Source: Pterobdella sp. o SKG-2022
Lineage: Eukaryota > Annelida > Clitellata > Hirudinida > Piscicolidae
Direction: 5' to 3'
NCBI GenBank assembly: GCA_964035795.1
Contig: OZ038321.1
Span: forward strand, 20,896,283-20,960,282
DNA length: 64,000 bases
Shown: positions 1 through 14,297 of the stretch, one piece after another
Layout: every line of letters starts with the position of its first letter
How positions within the stretch are numbered: the first letter of the stretch is position 1
Translations under genes and position numbers: made by a program
Notes under the pieces: generated by a model
Database searches by the model: none
Told to the model about the DNA's origin: nothing
Seen by the model: only the letters and a program-made list of their open reading frames with translations

Positions 1-2
1 GC

Positions 3-212
3 ATAAGTTTGAAACCACTTTCAGTGTTTTATTACAAAACACCACTAAGCTATTATCAACAGATCATGAGTGCATTTGAAGTGAAGATCCGAAATCAAAG
101 AAATGCTACAGCATTCCACAAGCACCCATTGTCTGCAGTCGCCACAGTAAAAACATTTCTACCCACAAATTTCGAAATACACCACAAAAATACATGCCAG
201 ATATTCTTATAA
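3..212 (+). CDS. Possible terminal exon of an unidentified gene (5' end outside the window)
   Basis: An open frame runs from the window edge to a TAA at 210-212 and reads about 69 residues, including FYYKTPLSYYQQIM and FHKHPLSAVATVKTF. Its base composition is less AT-rich than the following DNA, which suggests coding sequence. No domain is recognised and there is no Met at the start of the frame, so it would have to be the last exon of a plus-strand gene that begins upstream. No splice acceptor can be checked because the window begins there. It could equally be a chance frame. Confidence 0.25.
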   Translation: MSLKPLSVFYYKTPLSYYQQIMSAFEVKIRNQRNATAFHKHPLSAVATVKTFLPTNFEIHHKNTCQIFL

Positions 213-374
213 ATCAAGCTTCGAACTACAGAGCCTAACTCAAAACTGTTTCATATTATTGAGAAAAAGTATTGCTTATTTTAGAATTATTATTTCTGTT
301 GTTTTTTTTATCAGTATTAGAATTTTAATTATTTAATTTTTTATAGACATCTTAATGTACTCAAAGCAATTATT

Positions 375-547
375 CAACAATGTTTGGCGTCAATTTTGAG
401 AAAAATTTAGTACATTTATTAAGCAAAAATAGCTAGAAGTAACTAACGTATTATAGTGAGGCTACACTTACCGAAAATTCTAGCTTTTATTGCTTAATAA
501 ATGTACTAAATTTCTCTTATAAATTGACGTTGAACATTCTTGAACAA
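375..547. repeat. Palindromic MITE-like element, copy A
   Basis: Two arms of about 60 bases (375-434 and 480-542) are near reverse complements around a short centre. Each arm contains TTTAGTACATTTATTAAGCA and the word AGCTAG. The centre contains ACGTATTATAGTGAGG. The reverse complement of the right arm plus centre matches the sequence at 25777-25885, so this is a dispersed family and not a lone hairpin. It has no coding capacity. A non-autonomous fold-back or MITE-type element is the simplest reading. Confidence 0.7.
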
Positions 548-961
548 TGATTCGAGTTCTTATTTTTATTATTTTTAGCACGGCCAGCAAGCCTAATTAA
601 TAAAAGTAATTACATAAACGGTCAAAGTGTCTTATGATCCTATAATTAAAATAACTTAAATCATTTTCTTATTAATTTTACTTAATAAAAATGTTAAAAT
701 TATTATTATTTATTGAAAAGCTTTTGTGCAAAAGTTTACAGAGGCAATTAGTTTCTAATAAACACTTCATCATTTACATGGTGTTTTTATCATGTCCGAT
801 TAACTATTATATATATAATAGAAACTATACGTGTGAATAAATAATAAGTTATAAACATAATTTAAATGAAAATTTAGTTTTTTTTAATTATATTATTGTT
901 TAATTCAAAATAAAGAAGAAATTAAAATAATTGAGACATTGGAAAATATTATTAATGATTG

Positions 962-1538
962 AACCAGTGCTAGCATAGAAACGGACGTGAAACGATGTCG
1001 ATGATGATGAACCGATGGGAACAGAAAAAAACCGTGAGATACGAGTTTTAAAGAGACATGAACTATTAATTAACAATTTGATCTATAAAATTAATTCATT
1101 TTTGGATCCCATAAATGTAGAATACTTGAAACAAAATTAATATTATACAGATTCCAAGTGCTTTATGGGTTAATAATTAATTGATAAAAACATATTTGAA
1201 TATATACTTAAATGAATCACCAATCGAAAATAAAACAAAATTCTAAGTATTTCAAAATAATCCCATAAAATGAGACGATATTTTTTCATACTTGTTTTAT
1301 CAAAACTAAAATTTTAAATAATTCAAGTTCCATTTTATTTATGATCTCATTAATTTTTATTCTATTTTCATTTTAATATAAAAAAATAATGATTTACATA
1401 TACAGCTCTTAATTAAAGTAACGAAAAATCTTTCCTCAATAAATATTGATAGTGTTTCTGTTTTAAATGAAATGCACGCTGACAAATTACGCAATCGATC
1501 ACTATCCTTTTTAGGTCCGTCTCTACGCTAGCTCGGTT
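962..1538. repeat. Candidate MITE bounded by ~26-bp inverted repeats
   Basis: The left end reads GCTAGCATAGAAACGGAC (about 969-986). The right end, reverse-complemented, reads GCTAGCGTAGAGACGGAC (about 1515-1532). The two differ at only two positions and are preceded by similar AACC-type bases. The 560 bp between them has no coding frame. I could not define a target-site duplication, so the element boundaries are approximate. Confidence 0.4.
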
Positions 1539-2159
1539 TTATGAATACGAAGGTATATAGACTTTCCTAAAACTCATGTACTTCACTTGAAGCTAAGATA
1601 CTCGAAAATATACATTTGTTTTAGTTTTTAAAACGTTAGACAAATTAATGATTGAAACAATTAAATTTTAGATAATGCATGTTATTATTGCTATTATCAG
1701 TTTATATGTTATATACAATGCCGTTAAAATCACTAGACTTTGTGGATTTATTAATGTGATTGATATTATGAATGTTATAAACTTATTTCATTGTGATTGT
1801 TTATTGGAACAATGAATTATTAGTGTTATTGTTTATAGTAATTGTTTGTTATTAATTTTTTTTAATACTAAAAATCAATATAGACAAATAACTGTTCCTA
1901 TTTCATTGATTTAACTTAATTCATTGCCCAAATCAACATGAAGGTTTTGCTTTTATAAGTTCAAGCTTCGATTTTAATTTATATAAAGTTTAATATTTTG
2001 TGCATGAAAAAATAAGTCTGCACAATTGTACAGAATTAGTCTATATAAAACATAACATAAGAATAGAAGTTAGATAAAAACTCATGTCAAAAAAGGGAAA
2101 AATAGCTAAATAGAAAGATAATAGATAAATAAACTAATTCATAGATATAAGCAATCTAC

Positions 2160-3893
2160 CTTTATATGTGATTTTATTTTTACTCTTCGATTTAATAGTT
2201 TTGAGCATTTGTTGCACTTCTTCTTCAGTAATCTCCATACCTAATTGGTTCATGGTGGACTTCAAATCCTGTCTGTCTATGTATCCCTTTTTATCCTGGT
2301 GTGTTTGTTTAAATATCTCATTAAATGCCCTTTCCCATGTAAGCTCACTAGCGTTATTTCATGTATTTGTTTTAAATTATCTTTGCTTAATTGAAAATGT
2401 GACTTTATTTAATTTTGATGTGTATTTAATATTTATTCATGTCTAAATGATTGTGTATGTTTTATTTATTTAAACATTTCATGAATAATGATAGAGAGGT
2501 ATTTCTCTTAATTTCTTGTTATTATTTATACTGTGTTATTTAAGATGAAATTCGAATGGTAGTGGAAAAGGTCAACTAGCTGCTACACAAAATAGGTCTG
2601 AACTGAAAAGCATTCAACAGTATGTCTTCTTAAAGTTTGTATACTCGATAATGTAGTTTTATTAGTATTCGGTTAATAAAAGTTTATGATTCAAATCAAG
2701 AATGTCTTCCATTTTATATGTTAAAAAATACAGGTGTAATATCACAAGAAAAATTTATAAGAAAATTTGAAAATTGTCATGCAATATGACTCAAAAACAT
2801 GAGTGGTAAGATCTGTCAAAAATAGTATTCTAAGAAAATCAGAAAAATTAATGCTTTGAATAATGTGTAGTGATCAGCTGGCTGATGAGGTGAGTACAAA
2901 GTAATTCAGTTGGTTAGGTTTGATTGACACCATTACTCAAATTTTGAGACAAGGGAATTTTGGTTGGTTGGGCCTAGTGTAAAAAAGATGGATGGTGATT
3001 ATGTAAAGGAAAAATGGGGTTTTGAAGTTTCTGAAAATAGAAAATCAATGTCATTGACTTAAACTAGTGATTAAAAATGCCTAAAATAGACTTAAGTGAA
3101 AGAATAAAGTCATGGAGAAGTCAGTGGCTTGTTGAAAAAAAGATATTGAATAATATAATTAATATTCATTTGAAAAAAATTTTTTAAATTACCTTATCGA
3201 AAGCTGCGAAGACCTGTTTTAGCTCATTTTCAGTCAAAGGCTTCTTTAAAGAATTTCCCATCAGTTTAACAAATTCTTCCATACTAATCTGTCCATCTTC
3301 TATTAAATGATAAAATTAATAATAATAGTTTCCATAAAAGGTATTTAATTGTAATAATTATTAAATTATAAAAGGTTTGAAAATAACCAATCTGAAATTT
3401 AATGAAAGTACATTAATAAGAATATTTTTTTTGAAATGTTTGTAATGTGAATTTATTAAATTCTCAAAAAAAAATATGTTTCCAAGTAGTTTGAATATAA
3501 AAAACAACTTTTTTTAAAATGAAGCCTGCAAAACTCAGATAGTATTTATAATAAAATATAAGAAGTAATATATACTCAAAAATAAAAGAAATAGATTTTT
3601 ATACAAAAAGTAGTACAAAACTTAAAAAAAAAAAGAAACCCACTATTGTGGTCGGCATTGCCAATCATTTGCTTTGCTTCCTCTAAAGACACTTCCTTTC
3701 CCAAACTTTTTAGCACTTTCTTCAGTTCCTCTGCTGTGATGAACCCATCTCCGTTCAAATCAAACACCCCAAACGCTTCTTTTAAATCTTTAGAATTATA
3801 TTTGAAAATTTTAACTTAAAAATTGTTAATCCTTTATATGACTTAATGTAATTTTTTCATTTTTATATCGATGACTTTACCTGCACAATCCAT
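2160..3893 (-). CDS. Calmodulin-like EF-hand protein, fourth loop degenerate
   Basis: Four minus-strand exons join in frame: 3893-3881 (MDCA), 3787-3644, 3299-3193 and 2295 to about 2160, with GT-AG junctions. EF-hand 1 has loop DLNGDGFITAEE, EF-hand 2 DHNKDGQISMEE and EF-hand 3 DKDKKGYIDRQD. The first two are canonical Ca2+ ligand sets and the third is near canonical (Asp at position 12). The fourth region aligns with calmodulin but reads KSKSKNKITYK, with Lys at the acidic positions, so it should not bind Ca2+. Helix words such as EELKKVLKSLGKEV match calmodulin, troponin C and myosin essential light chain relatives. A donor at 2159-2158 would give a short final exon not found here. Without it, the frame ends at TAG 2136-2134, giving 141 aa. 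Role inferred: cytosolic Ca2+ sensor or light-chain-like subunit. Confidence 0.85.
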
Positions 3894-6762
3894 TTTGAAA
3901 AAAATTATTTTTAGTTTGAATTTTTGTTAAAACATTACAATACGGAATTTTATCAATTTATGTGTTACTAAAATTAGTCTTAAAAATAGATTTGACGACT
4001 TGAACAAATAGGTTAAAATTGAACAAAAATTCAACAATTTTAAGGAAAAATTAAAGTTTATAAATTTTCTAAAAACTTTACACTCTAATAAATAGTTAAA
4101 AACAAAACCCATCTATATACACCTTTTTTCTTCATCTTTCGTGTCATAAATCCTAAGAAAATATTCATCTTTCCAATGAATAGTATAAAACTTTGATTTT
4201 GCTTCAGTTTCAAAAAAAAAATTTTATTGAACAATTTCAAACATTTAAAATGTATTCTATGTTTTCAAACTTTTGGTAAAATTGCTGATCAGCTATACTT
4301 TTAAAAAGTTCCATAGGCCAGATACTACACACATGATGCAGTTATGAAGAATAGTTTCAGAGATTAAATATTTTCTATGTATTATGGAAGTTTGTATTCC
4401 ATTCAAACACAAAGAATGTATAGCAAAATTGTCTAACGTTGCTCTATATTAAAACTTGTTGAAAATTTATTGTATCTTACTAAAACCCAAAGTTGGCTTT
4501 ATTAAATTTCAAAGTAATGAAAACTAAAACATGTTTCAGCTTAAGAGGCATTTTTTTTACAAAATAAATAATCAAATTCGCTACGAATGTTAACAAAAAT
4601 CCTCGCATTTATGTGAACATTTCAGAGTTAATTACTTTGGATTATTTTCAAGCTGTTTTCAAGATTTTGACCATAAATTCAAATTAATCAAACTGGTCGA
4701 ATGTAACTTTGGTAATGTTTAAACATCATGCTGAATTTTCAAGATATAAAACATCTTGAAATTTGTCGACTATTGAAGAGAAATAAAAAACCCTCACTGC
4801 AAACTATTTCATAAGAGCTATCGGATTAAATGTACGAAGATTCGCGAAAAAGGGCTTGAATTTTATGCACTTGACTTTTTTTTAATTGCTGTGTAGCTAC
4901 AAATCTACTTGTAACTTTACCTTACGCTCTCATGAACCTTTCAATGTCTTTATCTTTATGATCTTTTTTTTTATCTATTCACAAATCAAAATCTTTTTTT
5001 TTCACGAAACACATTTCACATTAAGTAAAGAATATTATCATAGTTTCAAAGTTGTTACTTTATTTAAAAAGAATTCGGGCATAGACTCTTAAATGCTAAA
5101 AACAATGTGACGTCATGAATTTAAAATATACAGAAATATAAATAGATTCCCATAAGAACTATGTACGCATGTAAGCCAACCTTCAGTCTTAATGGAAAAA
5201 CTATAATGAAGCAAATCTTTCAAGGAAAAACTTTCGGTTTCAGCATTTTAACTTACTTATTATTGTTGCCATGCATTGAATCAAGTACCTATCTTATCAT
5301 TATACAAAGAGCCTAAACGAAATAACGCATATTTAAACTTTAATACATTTTTTGACATAAACTGTATTATCAATTACTTTAAAATTGTTTTTTATAATTA
5401 TTTTTATTTTAGTGAAAGGAAAACCTAACACTAAACAAGGTCAATGAATATTTCAATTAAAACTATGAATAGTAAATGTTATAACTATATGTGATTTTAG
5501 CTTTTTATAATATAAATTCTGTTAAATACCGTCAAAACAGATAATTTTTATTCATAAAAAACCATTTAAATATATTTTGAAAAATTCAACTTATAGTATA
5601 ACTAAAGTTAAAGATAATTTAAAATAAGCGAATGGGGTTTTTTAAAAATTATAATTGATTTATTCATATATTCGTTCATATTTTTTTCTCTTTAATATAC
5701 TATTTAATGAAGCTTTTCAAAAAAAACTTCCTTCCATACGTTGTCATGTTTTTACCTTGAAATTTTTTAACGTTGGTCTCATTAGTATATATTCATATTT
5801 GAGGAAACACTCCTTTCTAGTTTTTTCTCACTAAAATACAAAATCTTTTAATTTGTTTTTATTAGTATGAGATTTTAGAAGCATCAAAATTTATATCTTT
5901 GTGGCTATATTATTGAGCAGCTTTTCTGATTCTGCTATATGATTGATTTTGAGTGATAGTGCATCTAATTTGAGGTTAGTGGAAAAGATATAGTTTCCAA
6001 AAAAAGTCTATGATTTATCATCGGAACTTATTAACTTAAAAAGTCATCGAGTTTAAGAAAAGAGATAGAGCAAACAACACTGGAGGCAATAACGTATCTC
6101 ATTGGAAAAGTTTTAGTTCTGAGGGCTTTCATTGAAACTATTGAGCTATGAGTATGCCTACTGAAGAATAAGCTTGTTCCCATCTTTTTTTTGATAACTT
6201 TTGATTGATATTGATAATTTTAAAAATATTTTTTTATACTGTTCATTAAGCTCCCTGTTCTCATTGATATGTTGAAAGTCGCTCACGAATCTTTGAGATT
6301 AAACTTAAAAAAATATGAGCTTTGATAATTATTTTGTTTGAATATTCGTGTTTGGTCCGAAGAAATGAAATATCATTAAAAAGACATAATTTTTGGTAAC
6401 TATTTCAACAAAACTTAAACCATGAGGGTAATTGTATCCTCATATCATAACTATATTTCTTTTCCAAGATTATGTTAAAAATATTGTTATAATTTCAGAA
6501 CCTGATCGTTAGTTGCTTATTAATTCCCAAAAGTTAAAAATTAAATTTTTCTAAAACAAATTGTTTTTATTTAAATTAATTCATTTGAAAAATATATTAT
6601 TCAAATATATAAAGATCCCAAGCCAGAACTACAATCTTCAGAAGGTGAATATTTTGAAAGTGAGTTATATGTCAACAAGGAAAAAGAAAATAAATTTCTG
6701 CTCATCTTAGTTGTAAACCAAGCTAACAAATAATATAAAAAAAAACGACACTGTAATAGTAA
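3894..6762. other. AT-rich intergenic stretch
   Basis: Promoter side of the EF-hand gene (minus strand) followed by AT-rich DNA. Short open frames here look like chance frames with low-complexity translations. No repeat or RNA gene was recognised. Confidence 0.5.
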
Positions 6763-8374
<1,612 letters not shown>

Positions 8375-11050
8375 TGTTGATGCGCAATTGATTGGTTCAC
8401 GAAAAGAATCTTAAAAATTAATGGTAATATAGTTAACTCGAAGTTTCATACATTTTCACAGATGAACCCTATCCTTATTACTTGTACATCTGTGCCGGCA
8501 TCATTGTCTACCTGATGTAAAAGATATAACATGATAATTATTACTTATACCTGATGTGGGTGTTATAACAGGAAAATTATTATACAATTATTTAAAAAAA
8601 TCAATTCAGATTGAATAGTTTCGTTGGTGTTTTATTCTCACATGATAGAAAAAAACAGAAGGAAATTGAAAAAAAGCTAAACCAGCAAAAAAATCAAAGT
8701 TTTAGGAGCAGTTCGGAAAGTGTAGAAACAAGCTATTGAGGAACTGGAAAAGAGGGTGAATGTAAAAAATTAAAGAGTTTAATATGTTTGAAACAACGCA
8801 TAAAAAAAAACTAATGAAAAAAATTTTTGAGTTATGTTTGCTATGTATTCATGTAATAAGTATATCTATAATTTAATCATTTATTTCAATTAATTTTTAA
8901 TAGTTGAAATAACTTTTTAATGAATAAACGAAACTATTTTAAAAGATTTACTTTTAATAAAAAGTTAAATATAGCATTAGTACTTGAAGTTAATATTTTA
9001 ACAAAGTTTTAAAAAATTTGTATATGTATAGTTGAAAAAAATCAAAAATAGTGCAAAACTGCAACGAAGTGCTATGAAAGAAGTGTTTTCTTCATCATCA
9101 TTCAAGACAGATCAAGTTTCATCTGACGCTACTGGTTTTTATGTAGAAATAAATTTGATTTTGAGCACTATTAAGAAGGTTGAGTAACTTATGAGCATGA
9201 AAGATTTTAAATCAATTGACACTTTTCGTTCTTATAGAATTGCAAATGAGAAGGTGACATAAGGTTGTTAGCAACAGAATGACATTTGTTTCGAAACTTC
9301 TAGACAGGTTAGTACTAAATGTTTCCTCTAAATATCATTGTTATTTTTCTCTATTGATCTTTTATGTTGAAATCTGTTTTTATAGCGTTTTTTCTGTAAC
9401 GTTCAAAAATGTTTGAATATAAACTGATATCAAAAAAAGATTTGACGACTGATAAGATCTGAGGACAGAAGGAAGGAAGCTTTCCTTAGTTTTTAATTCA
9501 AAGCTGATGTGGAGATTATTATTTTTGAATATCTAAAACAAATTAAATTTAAGTATCATTTTTTTTTCGACTTTCTGATGATATAGTATTGAGAACCCAA
9601 TTCATACCGCCATCTTTCGAGTTTTTTATTTTGACGAAGCTTTTCGATATATTCTATATCCTCATCAGGTAATCAATTAAATGAGTTAAAGTAATTATAT
9701 ATATTATGTCATTTATTCTATAACTAATTTGCATTTTTCAAAGTAGCAAAATATTCTCAAATAGAATATGAAAAATAATTTAATTTTATTATTATCCAAA
9801 AAATCATTTTTTGTATGTAACTGTAATGATTGAATTTTCATGATTAAAATAGTTTAAGAAGTTATTTTTTTATTCAAGTCAAGAAGGTTATGCTCATTTT
9901 TGTGAATGTTGGTTTCATCTAAATTTTATATTTGGTTTGGAAGTTATCATTCAATAAATTTTCTTATAATAAAATAAAAATTATCGTTCCGAAGTATGTT
10001 CATTAAAAGGAACTTAGAAGTCAAATTTAGAAACTTTAAAAAGTAAATAAACTTTTATGCTGTGTTTAAACAGTATTGCGCTCAACAGATTGGAAAGATT
10101 ATTTGTGTTAAAATTTCACACTTTATGATTTCTCAGAACACCATCTTGTTAAAATAATACTTGAGTTAAAAGTCAAGTTTTTTTCTTAAGAATCAACAAT
10201 AACACGATAACGTAATTAAAATTCTTGTGGAGAAACTAAAAATTTTCTTTTTCTGTAGAATATTTCCATCAATAACATATGCATCCTTAAAAAATTTTAA
10301 TAGTATTTTTACATTTTTATGAAAGTTTTTCAAATTCATTGGAAATTTTTTTAAATAAAATTAAAGTTTGATTTAAGAGCGCGGAGGGCAGTGTTGTTAA
10401 AATGGTCCGACAACTATTTCTCAAACGCTTCATCAGTTTCATAAATTAACTTTTCTACTCGTAAAAAAAGCTCGAGAGTTTAATACATTTTCGGCTCAAA
10501 AAACCAAAAAATTAAAATATCTTTTTTCCTATTAAATATCACAACAATTTTTTTTACAAAAATCAGAAAAATAATTAGATACATATTTTCAAAGTAAAAG
10601 GAAAGTTCTACTTTGAATGTTAAGTAAATAAACTAAGTTTCAAAATAATGCACTAACTACATTAGAAAAGAAAAAAGTATATGATTTCCATGAAACATTA
10701 AGCATAACAAAGAAAGGTAAATAAAATCTTATAGTAGTAAGATACAAAATGGCGCTATGCAAGGTCTAAAACATCAAATACTACAGAAGCATTAACTGAA
10801 AAGCCAAATTAACTGTTAATAGTGAATTAATTTCTGAAATGCTCAAACAATCAATGAGAGCACACTCAAACATCGTGCGAGAATTCAAGGTGAGACAAGT
10901 AGTAAACTCATCTGTTTTTTATTAGTGTTGAAAGGAGAATTATAAGTTTAATGTGGTTTAACGGGTGAGAGCAATTTGCAGAAAAACTATTGCACTTTCC
11001 AGATGAAGTACCCCTATTCTTCTAAATTAAATAAGTTTTTTAAGTAGCTA
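8375..11050. other. AT-rich intergenic stretch
   Basis: No exon, RNA gene or mobile element recognised. A word near 9646 (AGCTTTTCGATAT), followed by a CTCATCAGGTAA-like sequence, recurs in altered form near 27341, which may mark a dispersed repeat too worn to define. Confidence 0.4.
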
Positions 11051-11079
11051 ATTAGATGGATAGGTAAATAAAAAAGTAA

Positions 11080-11179
11080 ATAGATAGATAGTTAGATAGC
11101 TAGTTAGATAGATAGATAGATAGATAGACAGATAGATAGATAGACAGATGGATAGATAGATAGATAAATAGATAGATAG
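11080..11179. repeat. (GATA)n microsatellite
   Basis: Tandem GATA units with scattered GACA, GTTA and AATA variants run over about 100 bases. It is an imperfect, older array, in contrast to the pure TAG array upstream. Confidence 0.9.
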
Positions 11180-11758
11180 CACATCAAAACAAATGTGTTG
11201 AAAAGTGCCCTCTGACCATTAAACACCGTCATCAATAACCACAAAGATTGTTTGGTGAAACAACTCTAAATAACATCATTCACACATAACTTATTACTGA
11301 ACTTGGTGTCTTTCCATCCTTCAACTTAGTATGTGTGCTTTTATTAAACTTGTTTAAGCCCTGTGAACTTTTGAAGATCTACGTTTTGCTCCATGATTTT
11401 CTAATGAGATAAATTTATTTATTATGAGTTCTGATGTTTTATAATTTAATAAGGGTCTTCAAGATAAAGATTTAAAATTTATAAATCATCATTATCAGTC
11501 AGCTTAAACGAGGTATGATAAGCGAGCTTTTTGAGATATCAAATATGAAATATAATCAGAGATAAAAGTGGACTTTTTAAAAAGCACTTAATCTTAAATT
11601 TAAATCCTAATTTTTTTATTTAAGAATTAGCAAAACTTGTTTAAAAACAAAATATTTTTTAAATATTTAAAATTAATTTTCTTAGTAAAAATAAGTAACA
11701 TGACTAAGTAAAAAAAATAAAACATAACAAACTATAAAAACGTTCGCTATTATAAAAA

Positions 11759-11850
11759 CCTGTTGGTATAGCAGCACCTGACTCGAAACTCAAAACTACC
11801 AGGCCAGTATTCAATCAACTTTCGGCTATCAACTTCACACTACAGTCTTA
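11759..11850 (-). mobile_element. tRNA-like SINE remnant
   Basis: On the minus strand, a box-A-like word (TAGCCGAAAGT) lies about 40 bases before a box-B-like word (TTTCGAGTC), the spacing of an internal pol III promoter. The acceptor and T stems do not pair properly, so it is not a functional tRNA. A similar arrangement occurs at 51226-51300. The segment is more GC-rich than its surroundings. It is weakly supported, and an unrelated coding or UTR island is possible. Confidence 0.3.
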
Positions 11851-11935
11851 TTCAGAATGAAATCTGATGATATTACAGTTAATAAAATATGTATGCTTAT
11901 AATCATGATGGGAGATTCGAATGTATATAATAATA

Positions 11936-12015
11936 AGAATTTTATTATTTTAAGATTATTATTTATACTATTATTATTATTATTACTATTATTATGATTA
12001 TTATTATTATTATTG
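11936..12015. repeat. (ATT)n microsatellite, imperfect
   Basis: Runs of TTA/ATT with single-base interruptions. The same triplet family forms the tails and flanks of both LINE copies, but no LINE sequence adjoins this array. Confidence 0.85.
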
Positions 12016-12880
12016 AGTAATATAATCTTATGGTCTACTTATGTATCATTAGATTGAAAACATTCATTGTTTAAAATCCATTATATATATTTGATACATT
12101 TGCCTTCGAGGTGTTTTGGACATTTTTATTATTGAAGATGCTTCAAATGACAAGAACATTGAATGGTACAGGTGACGATGCTGGTTTTGGTTATTTTGAT
12201 ATACAAGATAATGAACACGGTTAACATGGTTGAAGTGAAAGAACAATAAGATAAATTCAAACACAATTATGATGTATGGCTAGATTAGAGCTTATGATTA
12301 AACTAAAAATTTTAATGCGTCATTGTAAAAATTAAAATTCCACGAAACTGCGTTTCAGCCATTTACTCAACTTTATATACTTTTTAATTACTAGTGTTTT
12401 TATCGGGTAATAAATAACTTTGAAAGAATACATACAAGAGGATAATTTTTATTCTATCACAGTTATTAAAAATATTTTGAACAATTACACATTGATAAAG
12501 ATATATCTAATCGATTAGAGTACCGATGCTTTAACTTTGTTTGAGGCGGAAAATCCCTTTGTTGGGCGATTCAATGAAAAAGTTTCAAAAGACCAAAAAT
12601 GAAACAATGTATACCTATGATATATACAATTTAAGTTATGTTATTTTATAGTAACGGTTTGAGGTGTTTTTGGTACCCATTCAACAATAGAGAAAACTTT
12701 TTTAGTGGTTTATTCATAAAACTTTTAGCGGAAATTAAATAGCTGAATAGTTTTAATGAACATTGAAAAATTTTAAATAAGCCTTCAATGTTTCTGTTAA
12801 TAAGTATCTGAATATTTGTCTCTGAGTTAAATTTTTACTGCCATGTTAGTTTGCAACATTGTGAGTTGTAAGCCTTTAAA
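12016..12880. other. AT-rich spacer
   Basis: Nothing recognised. The open frame at 12064-12264 (minus) lacks composition or similarity support. Confidence 0.4.
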
Positions 12881-12968
12881 ATTATTATTATTATTATTAT
12901 TTATTATTTGTAGAGCGCACAGTTTGCAAACTAGGTTAGCTGCAGAGGCGCTGCTCTAATCAGAAGGG

Positions 12969-13110
12969 CTATGAGAGAGAAATTTGGTTATAAAGATGCG
13001 TCTTTAAGCGCTTGCGAAAAACTTTAAGAGAAGGTGAAAGACGGAGATTAAGTGGAAGAGAGTTCCATAAGTGAGGGGCGATATGCGAGAAGGAGCGATA
13101 TAAAAGAGTT
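12969..13110 (-). pseudogene. LINE ORF2 C-terminal remnant joined after the deletion
   Basis: The minus strand reads RSFSHIAPHLWNSLPLNL and continues to HLYNQISLS and a TAG. This is the conserved C-terminal segment of L2/CR1-like ORF2 and matches copy 2 at about 42935-43068. It sits directly downstream of the truncated RT segment and in a different frame. Confidence 0.8.
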
Positions 13111-13121
13111 AGAAGGCTACA

Positions 13122-14297
13122 TCAGCCTGTCTCTTCTAACTTCTTAAAAAGAAAAAAGTATGGGCCCAAGAACAGAAATTGAGAAACACCAAAACGAAGG
13201 GAAACAGGGGTAGAAGAAGAGCAGCTTATTTTAACAAATTGCTTGCGTTCGGAGAGATAGGACTGAAACCAGGATAAAGCAATGCTAGAAATGTGAAAGT
13301 AGTCTTCAAGGATATGCAGCATATTTGGATGATTAATGGTGTCAAAAGCTGATGAAATATCTAAAGACACTAAGACGGCCGCAGACCCGGTAGCACAGAT
13401 ATTGCGGAGGCTGTCAGTGATGTACAGAAGCGCAGTTTCCGTTGAGGGATGAGAGCGATACGCCGACTGGAAAAAGTTGAAGTTACGCAGTACAGAAACA
13501 TGAGAGGATAGTCTCTTGAGAACAACCATTTCTAAAATTTTTGAGATGGTGCTGAGGTTTGAAATTGGACGATAATTGGATGGTTGCATGGGGTCTAGGT
13601 TATATTTTTTCAGTAAAGGGGTTACCTGCGCCGTTTTGAATGAAGTTGGAAAAATACCCTGTGAAAAGGAAAGAGCAGAAAGTTTGCATATAATGGAGGC
13701 GAAGATGCCAGAAAACTGCTTCAACAGGAAAACAGGGATTATATCTAAAGGTGAGGATTTATTTGGGAGAGAATTGATCAATTTGATGATTTCGTCAACA
13801 CTAGGAGGTGAGAAAAATGAGAGATTTGATTGGTCACTGTCAGTTAAGGAGGGCTGACGGGGAAGATTAGTGATCGGTAACGAGCTATGAAAAAACTCAA
13901 TCTTAGTCTTGAAAAAAGTGCTAAAGTTTTCAACAAAAAGATCATATTCCGCAGGAGTCCGAGGAGGAAGTGGAGGAGACCTGTGAAGTACGGAGTTCGC
14001 CGTTTTCCAAAAGGCTTTGGAGTTAGGTGTCGCTGAAGATAGCGACAGATTAAGATAATCAGCACGTGACTTGTTAATGGCGGCGCGGGCGAGTTTACGT
14101 GAAATACGGAATTTTTGTAAAAGATCATCAGGGACTTGCACGCAAAGCTTTCGGAGACTGGATATCTGTCTCTCGATTTTCCTTCTTCGGCGTTTGGCAT
14201 TTTCAGACAGATGAAAGTGTGAATGCAAGCTGGGGTGAAAAGTATGACTGCGTAAAGGGGCATGAGAATCCATCAGCGAAAGAAACAATTTGTCCAT
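13122..14297 (-). pseudogene. LINE ORF2 fragment: linker and partial reverse transcriptase
   Basis: This is a single open frame of 391 codons. It starts in a basic linker (ENAKRRRRKIERQI), reaches the RT motifs KSSPLDIIP, PLLKKYNLDP, NYRPISNLSTISKILE, QSAYRSHPSTETALL and the palm A motif SLDISSAFDTINHP, and then a degraded GVPQGS motif (GVSQFLFLGP). The catalytic FADD box is missing because the frame ends at the internal deletion, so no active RT is possible. The family normally copies its own RNA into target DNA. The frame has stayed open despite the deletion, which suggests a fairly young copy. Confidence 0.88.

Larger units (their letters stand above)
213..2130. other. AT-rich intergenic stretch
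   Basis: No convincing exon. It holds one palindromic element (375-547) and a pair of distant inverted repeats (962-1538), both listed separately. The missing last exon of the EF-hand gene (minus strand) may lie here, but I could not find it. Confidence 0.5.

Noticed and set aside
2168..2446. 92-codon plus-strand frame
   Set aside because: Antisense of the EF-hand exon 4 and its intron.
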